Shown here one piece after another: positions 1-6,262 of a DNA stretch of 6,477 nt (position 1 is the stretch's first letter; the number at the start of each line of letters is the position of its first letter). The stretch spans positions 1,112-7,588 of the forward strand of contig JAHZFN010000227.1 of the NCBI GenBank assembly GCA_019421315.1. Reading direction: 5' to 3'. Both the position numbers and the translations under genes were made by a program. The notes below the pieces were generated by a model. The model had not been told where the DNA came from and made no database searches. It worked only from the letters and a program-made list of their open reading frames with translations. The DNA comes from Peptococcaceae bacterium. Its GTDB lineage: Bacteria; Bacillota; Dehalobacteriia; UBA4068; UBA4997.

Positions 1-1039
1 CCGCCATCGGCGCCGTAACCACTGTTTTTATTACAACGGGATTTTCGGGAAAAATACTCTTTTCTTTTTTTGTTTTGAGAATATAATCAAGGAGCAGACA
101 GCCTATTTCATTGCCGTTTAACAAACGATAGGAGCCGTTATGCCTTACCATAACCCCCAAACGGTCGGCGTCGGGATCCGTTGCCAAAATCAAATCCGAA
201 CCGCTTGCGGCGGCCGCCTTGACAGCCTCGTTATAGGCCTCCGCAATTTCGGGGTTTGGCTTAGGGCAGGTTGTAAAATTGCCGTCGGGCTTTTCCTGCG
301 TTTTTACAACCTGCACATTTTTCAAACCGCAATTTGCCAAAACCTTCGGCAAAACAGCGCCGCCTGCGCCGTTCAAAGGCGTATACATGATTTTCAAATC
401 GGTATCCGCCAAAACGTCAAACCTTAAACATTGCTCTTTGACCGCCGTCGCATATTTTTCAAGCAGGCCGCCGTCTATATATTCGATTTCCACCTTTGAT
501 TTGCTTGGCAAATCGAAATAATTAAAATCTTCCATTGACCGCAAAACCGCAGCAGCAGCCTTTTCGGTCATTTGGCAACCGTCACTGCCATAGCATTTGA
601 AACCGTTGTATTCCTTGCCGTTATGGCTTGCCGTAATCATAATTCCTGCGCCGCATTGCAGCTCCCGCACCGCAAAGGAAAGCACAGGTGTCGGCATAAG
701 CTCCCTGAACATATAAACATGAATGCCCTGCGCCGCCAAAACAGCCGCCGCCTTTTCGGCAAAAAGCAAAGAATTATTGCGGTTATCATAAGCAATAACC
801 ACCTTTTTATTGCTTAAAGTTTTGCCTAAACCTGCCGCCGCCCTGCCAACAGTATAAACATTCATCATGTTGGTACCGGCACCCATTTTGCCCCGCAAAC
901 CGGCTGTACCGAATTTAATTTCCTGATAAAAACGATGTTTGATTTCAGCCTCATCATGGGATATTGTCAGCAAATCGGCAAAAACCGCACCGGAGGATTT
1001 TTCCAGCCATATTTTGAATTGTTTTTGAATATCAATCAT
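1..1039 (-). CDS. Phosphoglucomutase/phosphomannomutase, N-terminal 346 residues (partial, runs off left edge)
   Basis: This is a member of the alpha-D-phosphohexomutase superfamily, cytosolic enzymes that interconvert hexose 6-phosphate and hexose 1-phosphate. I translated the visible part by hand and found no stop or frameshift. Seen: an FGTAGLRG motif at residues 43-50, the catalytic phosphoserine loop TASHN at 136-140 (Ser138) followed by NGKEYNG, and the Mg-binding loop DPDADR at 288-293. The long spacing between these two loops resembles the roughly 570-residue PgcA-type phosphoglucomutases rather than the 450-residue ManB/GlmM type, so glucose is the likelier sugar. The sugar-binding and C-terminal phosphate-binding domains lie beyond the left edge. 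The start is ATG at 1039, preceded by AAAGGCGGTG. It is separated from the symporter gene by 213 bp with its own candidate promoter, so it is probably a separate transcription unit. Exact substrate preference cannot be read from this half. Confidence 0.93.
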   Translation of the reverse strand, partial: MIDIQKQFKIWLEKSSGAVFADLLTISHDEAEIKHRFYQEIKFGTAGLRGKMGAGTNMMNVYTVGRAAAGLGKTLSNKKVVIAYDNRNNSLLFAEKAAAVLAAQGIHVYMFRELMPTPVLSFAVRELQCGAGIMITASHNGKEYNGFKCYGSDGCQMTEKAAAAVLRSMEDFNYFDLPSKSKVEIEYIDGGLLEKYATAVKEQCLRFDVLADTDLKIMYTPLNGAGGAVLPKVLANCGLKNVQVVKTQEKPDGNFTTCPKPNPEIAEAYNEAVKAAAASGSDLILATDPDADRLGVMVRHNGSYRLLNGNEIGCLLLDYILKTKKEKSIFPENPVVIKTVVTAPMA

Positions 1040-1069
1040 AAAAACACCGCCTTTTATTCTTAATTCTCT

Positions 1070-1098
1070 ATAATCAAAATTGCAAGCTTTTGGTTCAA
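1070..1098 (-). promoter_or_regulatory. Candidate sigma-70-type promoter for the phosphomutase gene
   Basis: On the minus strand TTGAAC (1093-1098) and GATTAT (1070-1075) are separated by exactly 17 bp. Each matches the consensus at four of six positions. Predicted transcription would begin about 24 bp before the ATG at 1039, leaving room for the AAAGGCGGTG ribosome binding site. In such AT-rich sequence chance matches are common, so this is a candidate only. Confidence 0.33.
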
Positions 1099-1129
1099 AA
1101 CGAACACCGACGGTTAAAACCAAAGGCTT
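1084..1129. repeat. Imperfect 12-bp inverted repeat upstream of the phosphomutase gene
   Basis: AAGCTTTTGGTT (1084-1095) and AACCAAAGGCTT (1118-1129) can pair over 12 positions with one G-U wobble and a 22-nt loop. On the plus strand the stem is followed by TATAATTTTTTAATAA, which looks like an intrinsic terminator, yet no plus-strand gene reads into it. On the minus strand the wobble becomes an A-C mismatch and the arm near 1093-1098 overlaps the candidate -35 element. It may stop antisense transcription, act as an operator, or be incidental. Confidence 0.4.
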
Positions 1130-1166
1130 ATAATTTTTTAATAATTTTTATTAAATAAATTAATTT

Positions 1167-1214
1167 TTATCAATTAAGCCACAAATCTTTTTTGATTCAT
1201 GGCTTAATTGATAA
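1167..1214 (-). terminator. Long hairpin after the symporter gene, terminator-like
   Basis: A perfect 15-bp inverted repeat, TTATCAATTAAGCCA (1167-1181) against its exact complement at 1200-1214, encloses an 18-nt loop. On the minus strand the loop can pair further (AATC with GATT, plus two wobbles), leaving an A6 tip, so the whole stem approaches 21 bp. It begins 38 bp past the symporter stop. That position suits a transcript end or a 3' stabilising hairpin, but the sequence after it on the minus strand is AAATTAATTTATTT rather than a clean T run, so classical intrinsic termination is uncertain. Confidence 0.45.
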
Positions 1215-1252
1215 TTATCTAAACCTGCTTTGGAGCAAAGCTTTTGTTAATC

Positions 1253-3133
1253 TTATGCCAAAGCTTTCAAATCGTCAATGGCAACAGCCAAAGCCGCTTT
1301 GGCGGATTCAACCGTTTCTTTCATGGGTTCGCAGTAAATGATAACTTCATCTGCCTGATGACCGCGTGCCAAACGAACGTTGCTGAGCATATCTTCCTGG
1401 GTAATTTTATAGATAATGTCATAGCCTGCCAGCCATACCCAAGATTTATTCTGCAAAAGTCGGTCGCAGTATTCCTGCCATTCTTTGTATGTGGAAAAGC
1501 TTCTGTTCAGCTTGTATGTATAGGAATACATATAACGTTCACCGTGTTCTTTGGTTACCAAACCTTTGTTAATCATCTGCAAAGATTCAGCTGTGGGTTC
1601 TGCCGCAAAGCCTGCCGCTTTACACTCGTTGATATATTCTCTTGCTTCGTCCTTGAAGAAAGGAGCCAGCTTTTTGGTTTCCGGCTTGCCTGTTGCCAAG
1701 GAAACGACAACATAAGCTACCAAAGCAACGATTACAAAGATGATAACGGGGTCAATCGGGAATACCCAGTCGAACCAGGTTGTGCCGATATAAGATACCA
1801 GGAAACCACCGCCGCCGAAGATCATGGATGCAACAGCGCCCTTGGAGTTACCGCGCCGCCAGAACAATGCGCCGACGATAGGAATAAAGTAACCGCAGGT
1901 TGCAATGGAAGCCGCTGCTTGTACTGCGGCCAAAATACTGGGCATTACAAAACCGATGATAATACCGATTGCCAATGTGATGGCAATGCAAAGACGGCTG
2001 ATCCAAACCATTTCTCTTTGAGTTGCATGAGGACGGAAATATCTTTGATAAACGTCTTTTGCCAGGTTGGAGGCAGAAGATACGGCAAAGTTGGAGATAT
2101 TGGACATTGCCGCTGCCAGGAAACCAACCAAAATAATGGGAATAATCCAATCAGGCAAAACCTGCGTCATCAATACATAAACAATGGTTTCAGGGTTAAA
2201 ATCAGGAGCCTGAGCACCGGGAGCGCCGATAATAACCCAAGCGCCTACTGCCATCAAAATTGTGAACAGATAAACAACAGCGTTCATGATTGTACCGATG
2301 AAAGCACCGTTACGCCCTGCTTTGGTATCTCTTGCCATCCAAATTTTCTGCCATGGCGTCTGTTCTGTTGACCACGCAGGCCAGTAAGCAATAATCATGA
2401 TGATAGTCATACCGATGCCGAGGGAGAAGATATTCCACCAGCCAAACTGGGCGTCTGCACCCAATGTGGGGATACTCCAAATTGATGTTCCGGGAGCAAT
2501 ACCGGCAACAGCACCGGAGTTGATGAGAGCGATACTTTTAACAATAGCGGCAATACCAACGATGGCGCCTACGATAAACAGCAGCACATACTGCAAAACA
2601 ACCGTCCAGATAACAGTGTTCATGCCGCCCAAAGTTACGTAAATCAGTGTAACAACCACGATGATTAAAGCGCCGATCCACGGTGTCCAGCCGAAGAAAG
2701 TATCGAATACGTATTCGAGAGTGATAAATTCCATTGCGTTATAGCCGGCATATGCAACCAAAACTACTACTGCCAAAAGAGGTCTGATTGCGGTGCTGTA
2801 ACGCATTTCCAAAAATTCCGGTGTTGATAATGCAGGGATTTGACGGATTCTTTTTGCAAAGAACAAACCAACGATGAAGATAGCGGCAAAGTTCGGAATT
2901 GCAAGATAGAACATACCACCCAAACCTTCGTTATAAATCCAGCCTGCCTGACCTGTGAAACTTGAAAGACCAAACCAGGAAGCAGCCAAAGCAAAACCGA
3001 TTCGCCAAGCAGGCAAATTACGTTCTGCCATCCAATATGCTTCCATGCTGTCTACATCATGGGCTTGTTTCAAACCCATCAAAATCAAAACTGCAATATA
3101 AACAATAAATAAAATAACACTGGCAACTACCAT
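1253..3133 (-). CDS. Sodium:solute symporter family (SSS/SSF) permease with extended C-terminal tail
   Basis: This is an inner-membrane secondary transporter of the SSS family, which usually couples Na+ entry to uptake of a small organic solute. The substrate cannot be read from sequence. At 626 residues it is longer than the usual 480-550. About 13 hydrophobic segments fill residues 1-482. Family landmarks are LGGMNTVIWTVVLQ (about 168-181) and GFLAAAMSNISNFAVSSAS (about 337-355), followed by KDVYQRYF. In the first, the usual WTD is WTV; in the second, the usual Ser-Ser/Thr Na2 pair reads Ser-Asn. Residues about 483-626 form a soluble, charged tail with a KSWVWLAGYD stretch. I chose ATG 3133 because GAGAGGTG lies 6 bp upstream. 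The GTG at 3142 falls inside that site. It follows mftF by 360 bp on the same strand, so a role with the mycofactocin genes is possible but only inferred. Confidence 0.92.
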   Translation of the reverse strand: MVVASVILFIVYIAVLILMGLKQAHDVDSMEAYWMAERNLPAWRIGFALAASWFGLSSFTGQAGWIYNEGLGGMFYLAIPNFAAIFIVGLFFAKRIRQIPALSTPEFLEMRYSTAIRPLLAVVVLVAYAGYNAMEFITLEYVFDTFFGWTPWIGALIIVVVTLIYVTLGGMNTVIWTVVLQYVLLFIVGAIVGIAAIVKSIALINSGAVAGIAPGTSIWSIPTLGADAQFGWWNIFSLGIGMTIIMIIAYWPAWSTEQTPWQKIWMARDTKAGRNGAFIGTIMNAVVYLFTILMAVGAWVIIGAPGAQAPDFNPETIVYVLMTQVLPDWIIPIILVGFLAAAMSNISNFAVSSASNLAKDVYQRYFRPHATQREMVWISRLCIAITLAIGIIIGFVMPSILAAVQAAASIATCGYFIPIVGALFWRRGNSKGAVASMIFGGGGFLVSYIGTTWFDWVFPIDPVIIFVIVALVAYVVVSLATGKPETKKLAPFFKDEAREYINECKAAGFAAEPTAESLQMINKGLVTKEHGERYMYSYTYKLNRSFSTYKEWQEYCDRLLQNKSWVWLAGYDIIYKITQEDMLSNVRLARGHQADEVIIYCEPMKETVESAKAALAVAIDDLKALA

Positions 3134-3139
3134 ATTATT

Positions 3140-3147
3140 CACCTCTC
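3140..3147 (-). promoter_or_regulatory. Ribosome binding site that sets the symporter start
   Basis: GAGAGGTG on the minus strand sits 6 bp before ATG 3133. The alternative in-frame GTG (3140-3142) is part of this same site and so cannot use it, which favours the ATG and a hydrophobic N-terminus directly after Met. Confidence 0.7.
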
Positions 3148-3165
3148 AATTCTCAATTTATACCT

Positions 3166-3195
3166 AATATAAATGCTCTTGGTTGGATTTTTTAA
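3166..3195 (-). promoter_or_regulatory. Candidate promoter for the symporter gene
   Basis: On the minus strand TTAAAA (3190-3195) and TATATT (3166-3171, five of six consensus matches) are 18 bp apart. Transcription would start about 25 bp before ATG 3133. The -35 match is weak and the region is AT-rich, so the evidence is modest. If real, it would let the symporter be expressed apart from mftBCF. Confidence 0.3.
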
Positions 3196-3364
3196 GTTTT
3201 TTCACTTCAGTACATAAAAATCATTTTCCTTAATTTTATTGCATGATAATTTCTTTAAATTAATTTTCCTGAATTTTTTTCGAATTTTCATTATTCCACA
3301 GCTTATCGTAAGCCCTCTCAATTCTTCAATTCCAACTAAATAAATCCATTAATCATATTTTGCT

Positions 3365-3390
3365 GCGGCTACACCAACCCTCATAGCCGC
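3365..3390. repeat. Perfect 7-bp inverted repeat (stem-loop) in the symporter upstream region
   Basis: GCGGCTA (3365-3371) pairs perfectly with TAGCCGC (3384-3390) around a 12-nt loop, a GC-rich island in an AT-rich gap. On the minus strand no T run follows, so it is not a standard terminator for mftF. On the plus strand it is followed by TTTGCATTGCGTTTTTT, but no plus-strand gene is present. It could be an RNA element in a leader transcript or a protein-binding palindrome. Confidence 0.45.
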
Positions 3391-3493
3391 TTTGCATTGC
3401 GTTTTTTCCTCTAAAATCCCTCTCCTTTCCGTTTTTGTTTTCTTGCTTGTTTATAATTCTATTTAGCTTCGCCGTATTTCATTAATTTAATTA

Positions 3494-4957
3494 TTAAAAC
3501 GAAATTTTAAACTTGACTAAATAGGATTTAATATATTTATGTTGGAAACAGCCTGCAAAAACACCGATTTGGTAATAAACCTGCTCCAACAGATAGAAAA
3601 ACAGGAATTGTATATAGTTTAATCTGGGCTTTTTAACTTTATAATCAACCACGCTGCAGTTGACCAGTGCAATGAGGACGCCCAGCAGCAGCGGCGGATA
3701 AAAAATACCCGCAACCGTCAAAACTATCAGATAATATCTGATAAGGTGAAAATTCAAGTAATAACAAAAAGCCACCGAGGTTCGCCAAGCAATTTGCACC
3801 AGCTCGGCAAAACCAATGTCATCTCTGAGTTTTTTAATCAATGAATATTTGCGGCAGATATTAACAACAAAGCTGCCTGCCGTAATCAATAAATACCACG
3901 GATTAAGTAGCAAAACCGTCAGCAAAAGCCCCAGCCAAAAGCCAAAAGAAGTTACAGGCGTTGGGAAAATCTTTTTCTTTTCTTGGTGCCTTTTATACAA
4001 ATCGGCTTCCGATGTTCCGTACTGCATACGCCTTTTCAGCATTTGGAAAAGAGCATTACGGTGCTTGTGCCAGGCTCTGCCCGTTGTTACATACAAAAGA
4101 CCTCTGCCGTAATTTCGTACCCGCCAACACAAATCAACGTCCTCGCCCAGGTGCATTTCGGGGTTCAGGTAGCCAACTTCGTTGTAAACGTCTTTTCGTA
4201 CCAGCATATTGCAGGTTGGTACATAAAAGTTACCCTCTGTGTTGGCTTCGTAAAGCAGTCTTTTGCCCATGGAAAGAGATGACATTGCCTCCTCATAACG
4301 ATCCAGCGGCGTTGTGTTGTAGTAACTTGCCACAAAACCACCCAAAGCGCCGATTCCCGATGCCATAATATAAGGCGCCAAATCCAAAAGCCAGGTATCG
4401 TCAACGGTACAGTCGCTGTCAATAAATGCCAGAACGTCGCCTTTGGCAACCTTGGCTCCTGCATTTCTGGCGGCGGAAGGACCGCCCGATTTTGCTCGGC
4501 GGACAACCCTTGCCCCCAAATTTTCGGCAACAACAGGTGTTTCGTCGTCGGAGCCGTCATCCACAACGATAACCTCTAATTTATCGGAGTTCCACTTCAC
4601 TGCAAAGATGGAATTTAAACAGTCGCGAATATCTTCGGGGCGGTTTTTGACAGGAATAATAACGCTGATAAACGGCAGATTATATTCCTCATAATTCCAA
4701 TCTTTCACTTTAATATCAATATAGCCTTTGGCTGCCAGGGTGAAAAGCAAATCGCCCTGCTCCGCCGTAATTTTATAATCTTCCATCTCATTACCGTTAT
4801 TTTCATAGCCGGCAATAATTTTTTGAATATCATCACGAATAAAGATTTGTCTGCGCGGTCTGGTGCCTTTTATACTCTGTTTGCCGTTCATTTGAAAGAA
4901 AGAACAGCCGTAGGCCAATTTAATTTGGAACAAGTTCCAACTGTTAAAATCTTTCAT
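3494..4957 (-). CDS. mftF: Mycofactocin-type glycosyltransferase (family 2) MftF
   Basis: In characterised systems MftF adds glucose units to the mycofactocin core, probably at the inner membrane face. The 487-residue product has three parts. Residues 1-95 form a small N-terminal domain (LFQIKLAYG, then an ITAEQGDLLFTLAAKGYI stretch) resembling the MftF-specific leader. The GT2 fold spans about 96-300: FISVIIPVKNRPED, VVDDGSDDET (DDGS at 133-136), GGPSAARNAGA, nucleotide-metal motif FIDSDC (Asp180, Asp182), acceptor-side GEDVDLCWR (Glu272, Asp273) and a QMLKRRMQYG motif at 305-314. The C-terminal part has hydrophobic stretches near 338-367 and 405-433, consistent with membrane attachment. ATG 4957 is preferred over GTG 4966 because AGGTG lies 6 bp before it. 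That site lies across the mftC stop codon, suggesting translational coupling. Assignment rests on the domain layout plus linkage to mftB and mftC; a generic membrane GT2 is the alternative. Confidence 0.85.
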   Translation of the reverse strand: MKDFNSWNLFQIKLAYGCSFFQMNGKQSIKGTRPRRQIFIRDDIQKIIAGYENNGNEMEDYKITAEQGDLLFTLAAKGYIDIKVKDWNYEEYNLPFISVIIPVKNRPEDIRDCLNSIFAVKWNSDKLEVIVVDDGSDDETPVVAENLGARVVRRAKSGGPSAARNAGAKVAKGDVLAFIDSDCTVDDTWLLDLAPYIMASGIGALGGFVASYYNTTPLDRYEEAMSSLSMGKRLLYEANTEGNFYVPTCNMLVRKDVYNEVGYLNPEMHLGEDVDLCWRVRNYGRGLLYVTTGRAWHKHRNALFQMLKRRMQYGTSEADLYKRHQEKKKIFPTPVTSFGFWLGLLLTVLLLNPWYLLITAGSFVVNICRKYSLIKKLRDDIGFAELVQIAWRTSVAFCYYLNFHLIRYYLIVLTVAGIFYPPLLLGVLIALVNCSVVDYKVKKPRLNYIQFLFFYLLEQVYYQIGVFAGCFQHKYIKSYLVKFKISF

Positions 4958-4963
4958 AAATAT

Positions 4964-4968
4964 CACCT
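4964..4968 (-). promoter_or_regulatory. Ribosome binding site of mftF overlapping the mftC stop codon
   Basis: AGGTG on the minus strand lies 6 bp before ATG 4957 and shares two bases with the TAG stop of mftC. This geometry selects the ATG as start over the upstream GTG and implies that ribosomes finishing mftC can reinitiate on mftF. Confidence 0.6.
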
Positions 4969-5980
4969 ATCCTAACTTGCAGATACAAGCAGGATCACCT
5001 GCGGTAATATCTTTTTTGATAAACCAGGCAATGGCAGGGCAACCGCCGTGGCAATGGTCAAATCTGGGACAGTCGTGGCAGGAAGACGGGTTCAAATCTC
5101 TGAACATTTTCATGATTGGAGAATTATCCCAGATAGACTTGAAGTTTTCTTCACGCACATTGCCTGCCAAGAATTCATCATACTGCATGAAAGCACAGGG
5201 AAACATTTTACCGTTGGGCGCAATGGAACAAGTCATCTTGCAGGCACCGCACATATTCAATCCCAAATTTTGGCGGTCCGCCTTGGTAATGGAGAAGAAA
5301 GAATCTCCCGTTACAATATCTCTATGTGCGCTCAAAAGCTCTGCCAGCTCCTCGGTCTGCTCTTTGGAAAGAGCGTATTCGTCCCACATTTCGGCGCCGC
5401 CGCCCGACGGACGAAAACGGGAAAGACGAGTTTTCGCATTGTATTTTTTTGCCAAAACATATAAATCGGGCAATTCTCTGAAGTTTTTGGCAGTAACAAC
5501 AGTGTTAATGCTCAAATTCTTAAAACCTGCATGATACAGATTTTGAATTGCTTTGATTGCCATTTGATAAGTCCATTTGCCGCGAATGGCATCATTGGTT
5601 TCTTCGGTTGCGCCGTCAAGACTGAGCTGCATATACATAAATTTCATGTTTGCCAGTCTTTCGGCTGCCTTTTGGTCGATTTTGGAACCGTTTGTAGAAA
5701 CGCAGGTAACCATTTCCCGTTCATGGCAATAATCCAAAATATCCCAAATATCGGAACGCATAAAAGGTTCGCCGCCGCCGATGTTAATTTGGAAAACGCC
5801 TGCTTCAATTAAATCGTCAATCAAACGCAGACATTCGTCATAACTAAGCTCGTCGTCGCATAATTTCAGCTGATCTCTGGACAGACAATGCGTGCAGTGC
5901 AGGTTGCAATGCCTGGTAATTTCCCAGGTGACATTGACGGGAGCAGACAACGGAATTTGATGTAAGTTATCCTTGAGCAT
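4967..5980 (-). CDS. mftC: Mycofactocin-type radical SAM/SPASM maturase MftC
   Basis: MftC is a cytosolic radical SAM enzyme that oxidatively decarboxylates the C-terminal Tyr of MftA and cross-links it to the preceding Val. The 337-residue product shows the [4Fe-4S]-SAM motif CNLHCTHC (Cys25, Cys29, Cys32), the SAM-binding GGGEP at 68-72, and a STNG strand near 95-98. RLSRFRPSGGG at about 186-196 closely matches what I recall as an MftC hallmark. The SPASM domain has Cys244 (or Cys247), Cys262 after GX4, then CX2CX5CX3C (301, 304, 310, 314) and Cys332, enough for two auxiliary clusters. I chose ATG 5980 because AAAAGGGGG lies 7 bp upstream; the TTG at 5986 has no spacing to it. The start lies within the mftB coding end (14-bp overlap), a sign of coupled translation. 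The main alternative would be a related SPASM maturase acting on a different peptide. Confidence 0.92.
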   Translation of the reverse strand: MLKDNLHQIPLSAPVNVTWEITRHCNLHCTHCLSRDQLKLCDDELSYDECLRLIDDLIEAGVFQINIGGGEPFMRSDIWDILDYCHEREMVTCVSTNGSKIDQKAAERLANMKFMYMQLSLDGATEETNDAIRGKWTYQMAIKAIQNLYHAGFKNLSINTVVTAKNFRELPDLYVLAKKYNAKTRLSRFRPSGGGAEMWDEYALSKEQTEELAELLSAHRDIVTGDSFFSITKADRQNLGLNMCGACKMTCSIAPNGKMFPCAFMQYDEFLAGNVREENFKSIWDNSPIMKMFRDLNPSSCHDCPRFDHCHGGCPAIAWFIKKDITAGDPACICKLG

Positions 5981-6233
5981 TGACAAGCCCCCTTTTCACC
6001 AAGCTGCTAAGCAAATCATCCAATGCATTCAGCTTGTATTGGTCAACATTTTCATCACCTTGGGATTTTACCAGAAGTTCTTTAACTGTTCCGCCCTCCA
6101 GCAAGGCTTTGGCTTTCAACAAGTCCCCACTGTTGATAAACACCAAGCCTGTGGTACGGCAGATATAAAACAGCAAGCCGAATTCTTCATCTCGAACTTT
6201 AACAGCTCTTGCCAGTTGATAATGTCTTTCCAT
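5967..6233 (-). CDS. mftB: Mycofactocin-type RRE peptide chaperone MftB (PqqD-like)
   Basis: MftB is a small RiPP recognition element protein that binds the leader of the MftA precursor and presents it to MftC. The 88-residue length is normal for the family. The N-terminal part carries the recognisable VRDEEFGLLFY signature (residues 13-23) followed by a beta-hairpin ending GLVFINSGDLL (29-39), as in PqqD-like winged-helix folds, and then two predicted helices ending LVKRGLVNAQG. The start at ATG 6233 is supported by AAAGGGTGG 7 bp upstream. It opens the operon: its 3' end overlaps mftC by 14 bp. No mftA-like peptide gene lies in the 156 bp before it, which is unusual since mftA normally sits directly upstream. 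Confidence 0.87.
   Translation of the reverse strand: MERHYQLARAVKVRDEEFGLLFYICRTTGLVFINSGDLLKAKALLEGGTVKELLVKSQGDENVDQYKLNALDDLLSSLVKRGLVNAQG
5988..5996 (-). promoter_or_regulatory. Ribosome binding site inside mftB that sets the mftC start
   Basis: AAAAGGGGG on the minus strand sits 7 bp before ATG 5980, within the last codons of mftB. The in-frame TTG at 5986 is only 1 bp from it, too close to be used. This fixes mftC at 337 residues. Confidence 0.75.
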
Positions 6234-6240
6234 TTTTATA

Positions 6241-6249
6241 CCACCCTTT
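6241..6249 (-). promoter_or_regulatory. Ribosome binding site of mftB
   Basis: AAAGGGTGG on the minus strand lies 7 bp before ATG 6233 and supports this ATG as the start of mftB and as the first translated gene of the operon. Confidence 0.65.
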
Positions 6250-6262
6250 CGCTACAATATTT

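Larger units (their letters stand above)
3134..3493. other. 360-bp AT-rich gap between mftF and the symporter gene
   Basis: No protein gene of convincing size is seen on either strand. Read along the minus strand from mftF it holds: no visible intrinsic terminator after mftF; a purine-rich stretch with two Shine-Dalgarno-like runs (AAAGGAG at 3422-3428, AGAGG at 3408-3412); a possible 14-codon ORF (3353-3397) overlapping a 7-bp hairpin (3365-3390); a small hairpin GCTTA-CGA-TAAGC (3301-3313); a copy of the GAATTGAGAGG motif (3314-3324) that recurs at the symporter ribosome binding site; then very AT-rich sequence with a candidate promoter. I looked here for an MftA-like peptide ending in Val-Tyr and found none. 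Confidence 0.7.

Noticed and set aside
1084..1145. Plus-strand terminator reading of the inverted repeat and T-rich tail
   Set aside because: No plus-strand gene is present to its left, so it is recorded only as an inverted repeat.
1244..2371. A 375-codon open frame on the plus strand opposite the symporter gene
   Set aside because: It is antisense to a clearly coding symporter gene, has no family features or ribosome binding site, and is rich in Cys, Asn and His as expected for a shadow frame of membrane-protein codons.
3348..3453. Minus-strand frame reading ILEEKTQCKAAMRVGV before the symporter, considered as a precursor peptide
   Set aside because: It has no ATG, GTG or TTG start after the preceding stop and no Val-Tyr or core-like end.
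4977..5534. A 185-codon open frame on the plus strand opposite mftC
   Set aside because: It lies wholly antisense to mftC, which carries intact radical SAM and SPASM motifs. The frame shows no recognisable domain.
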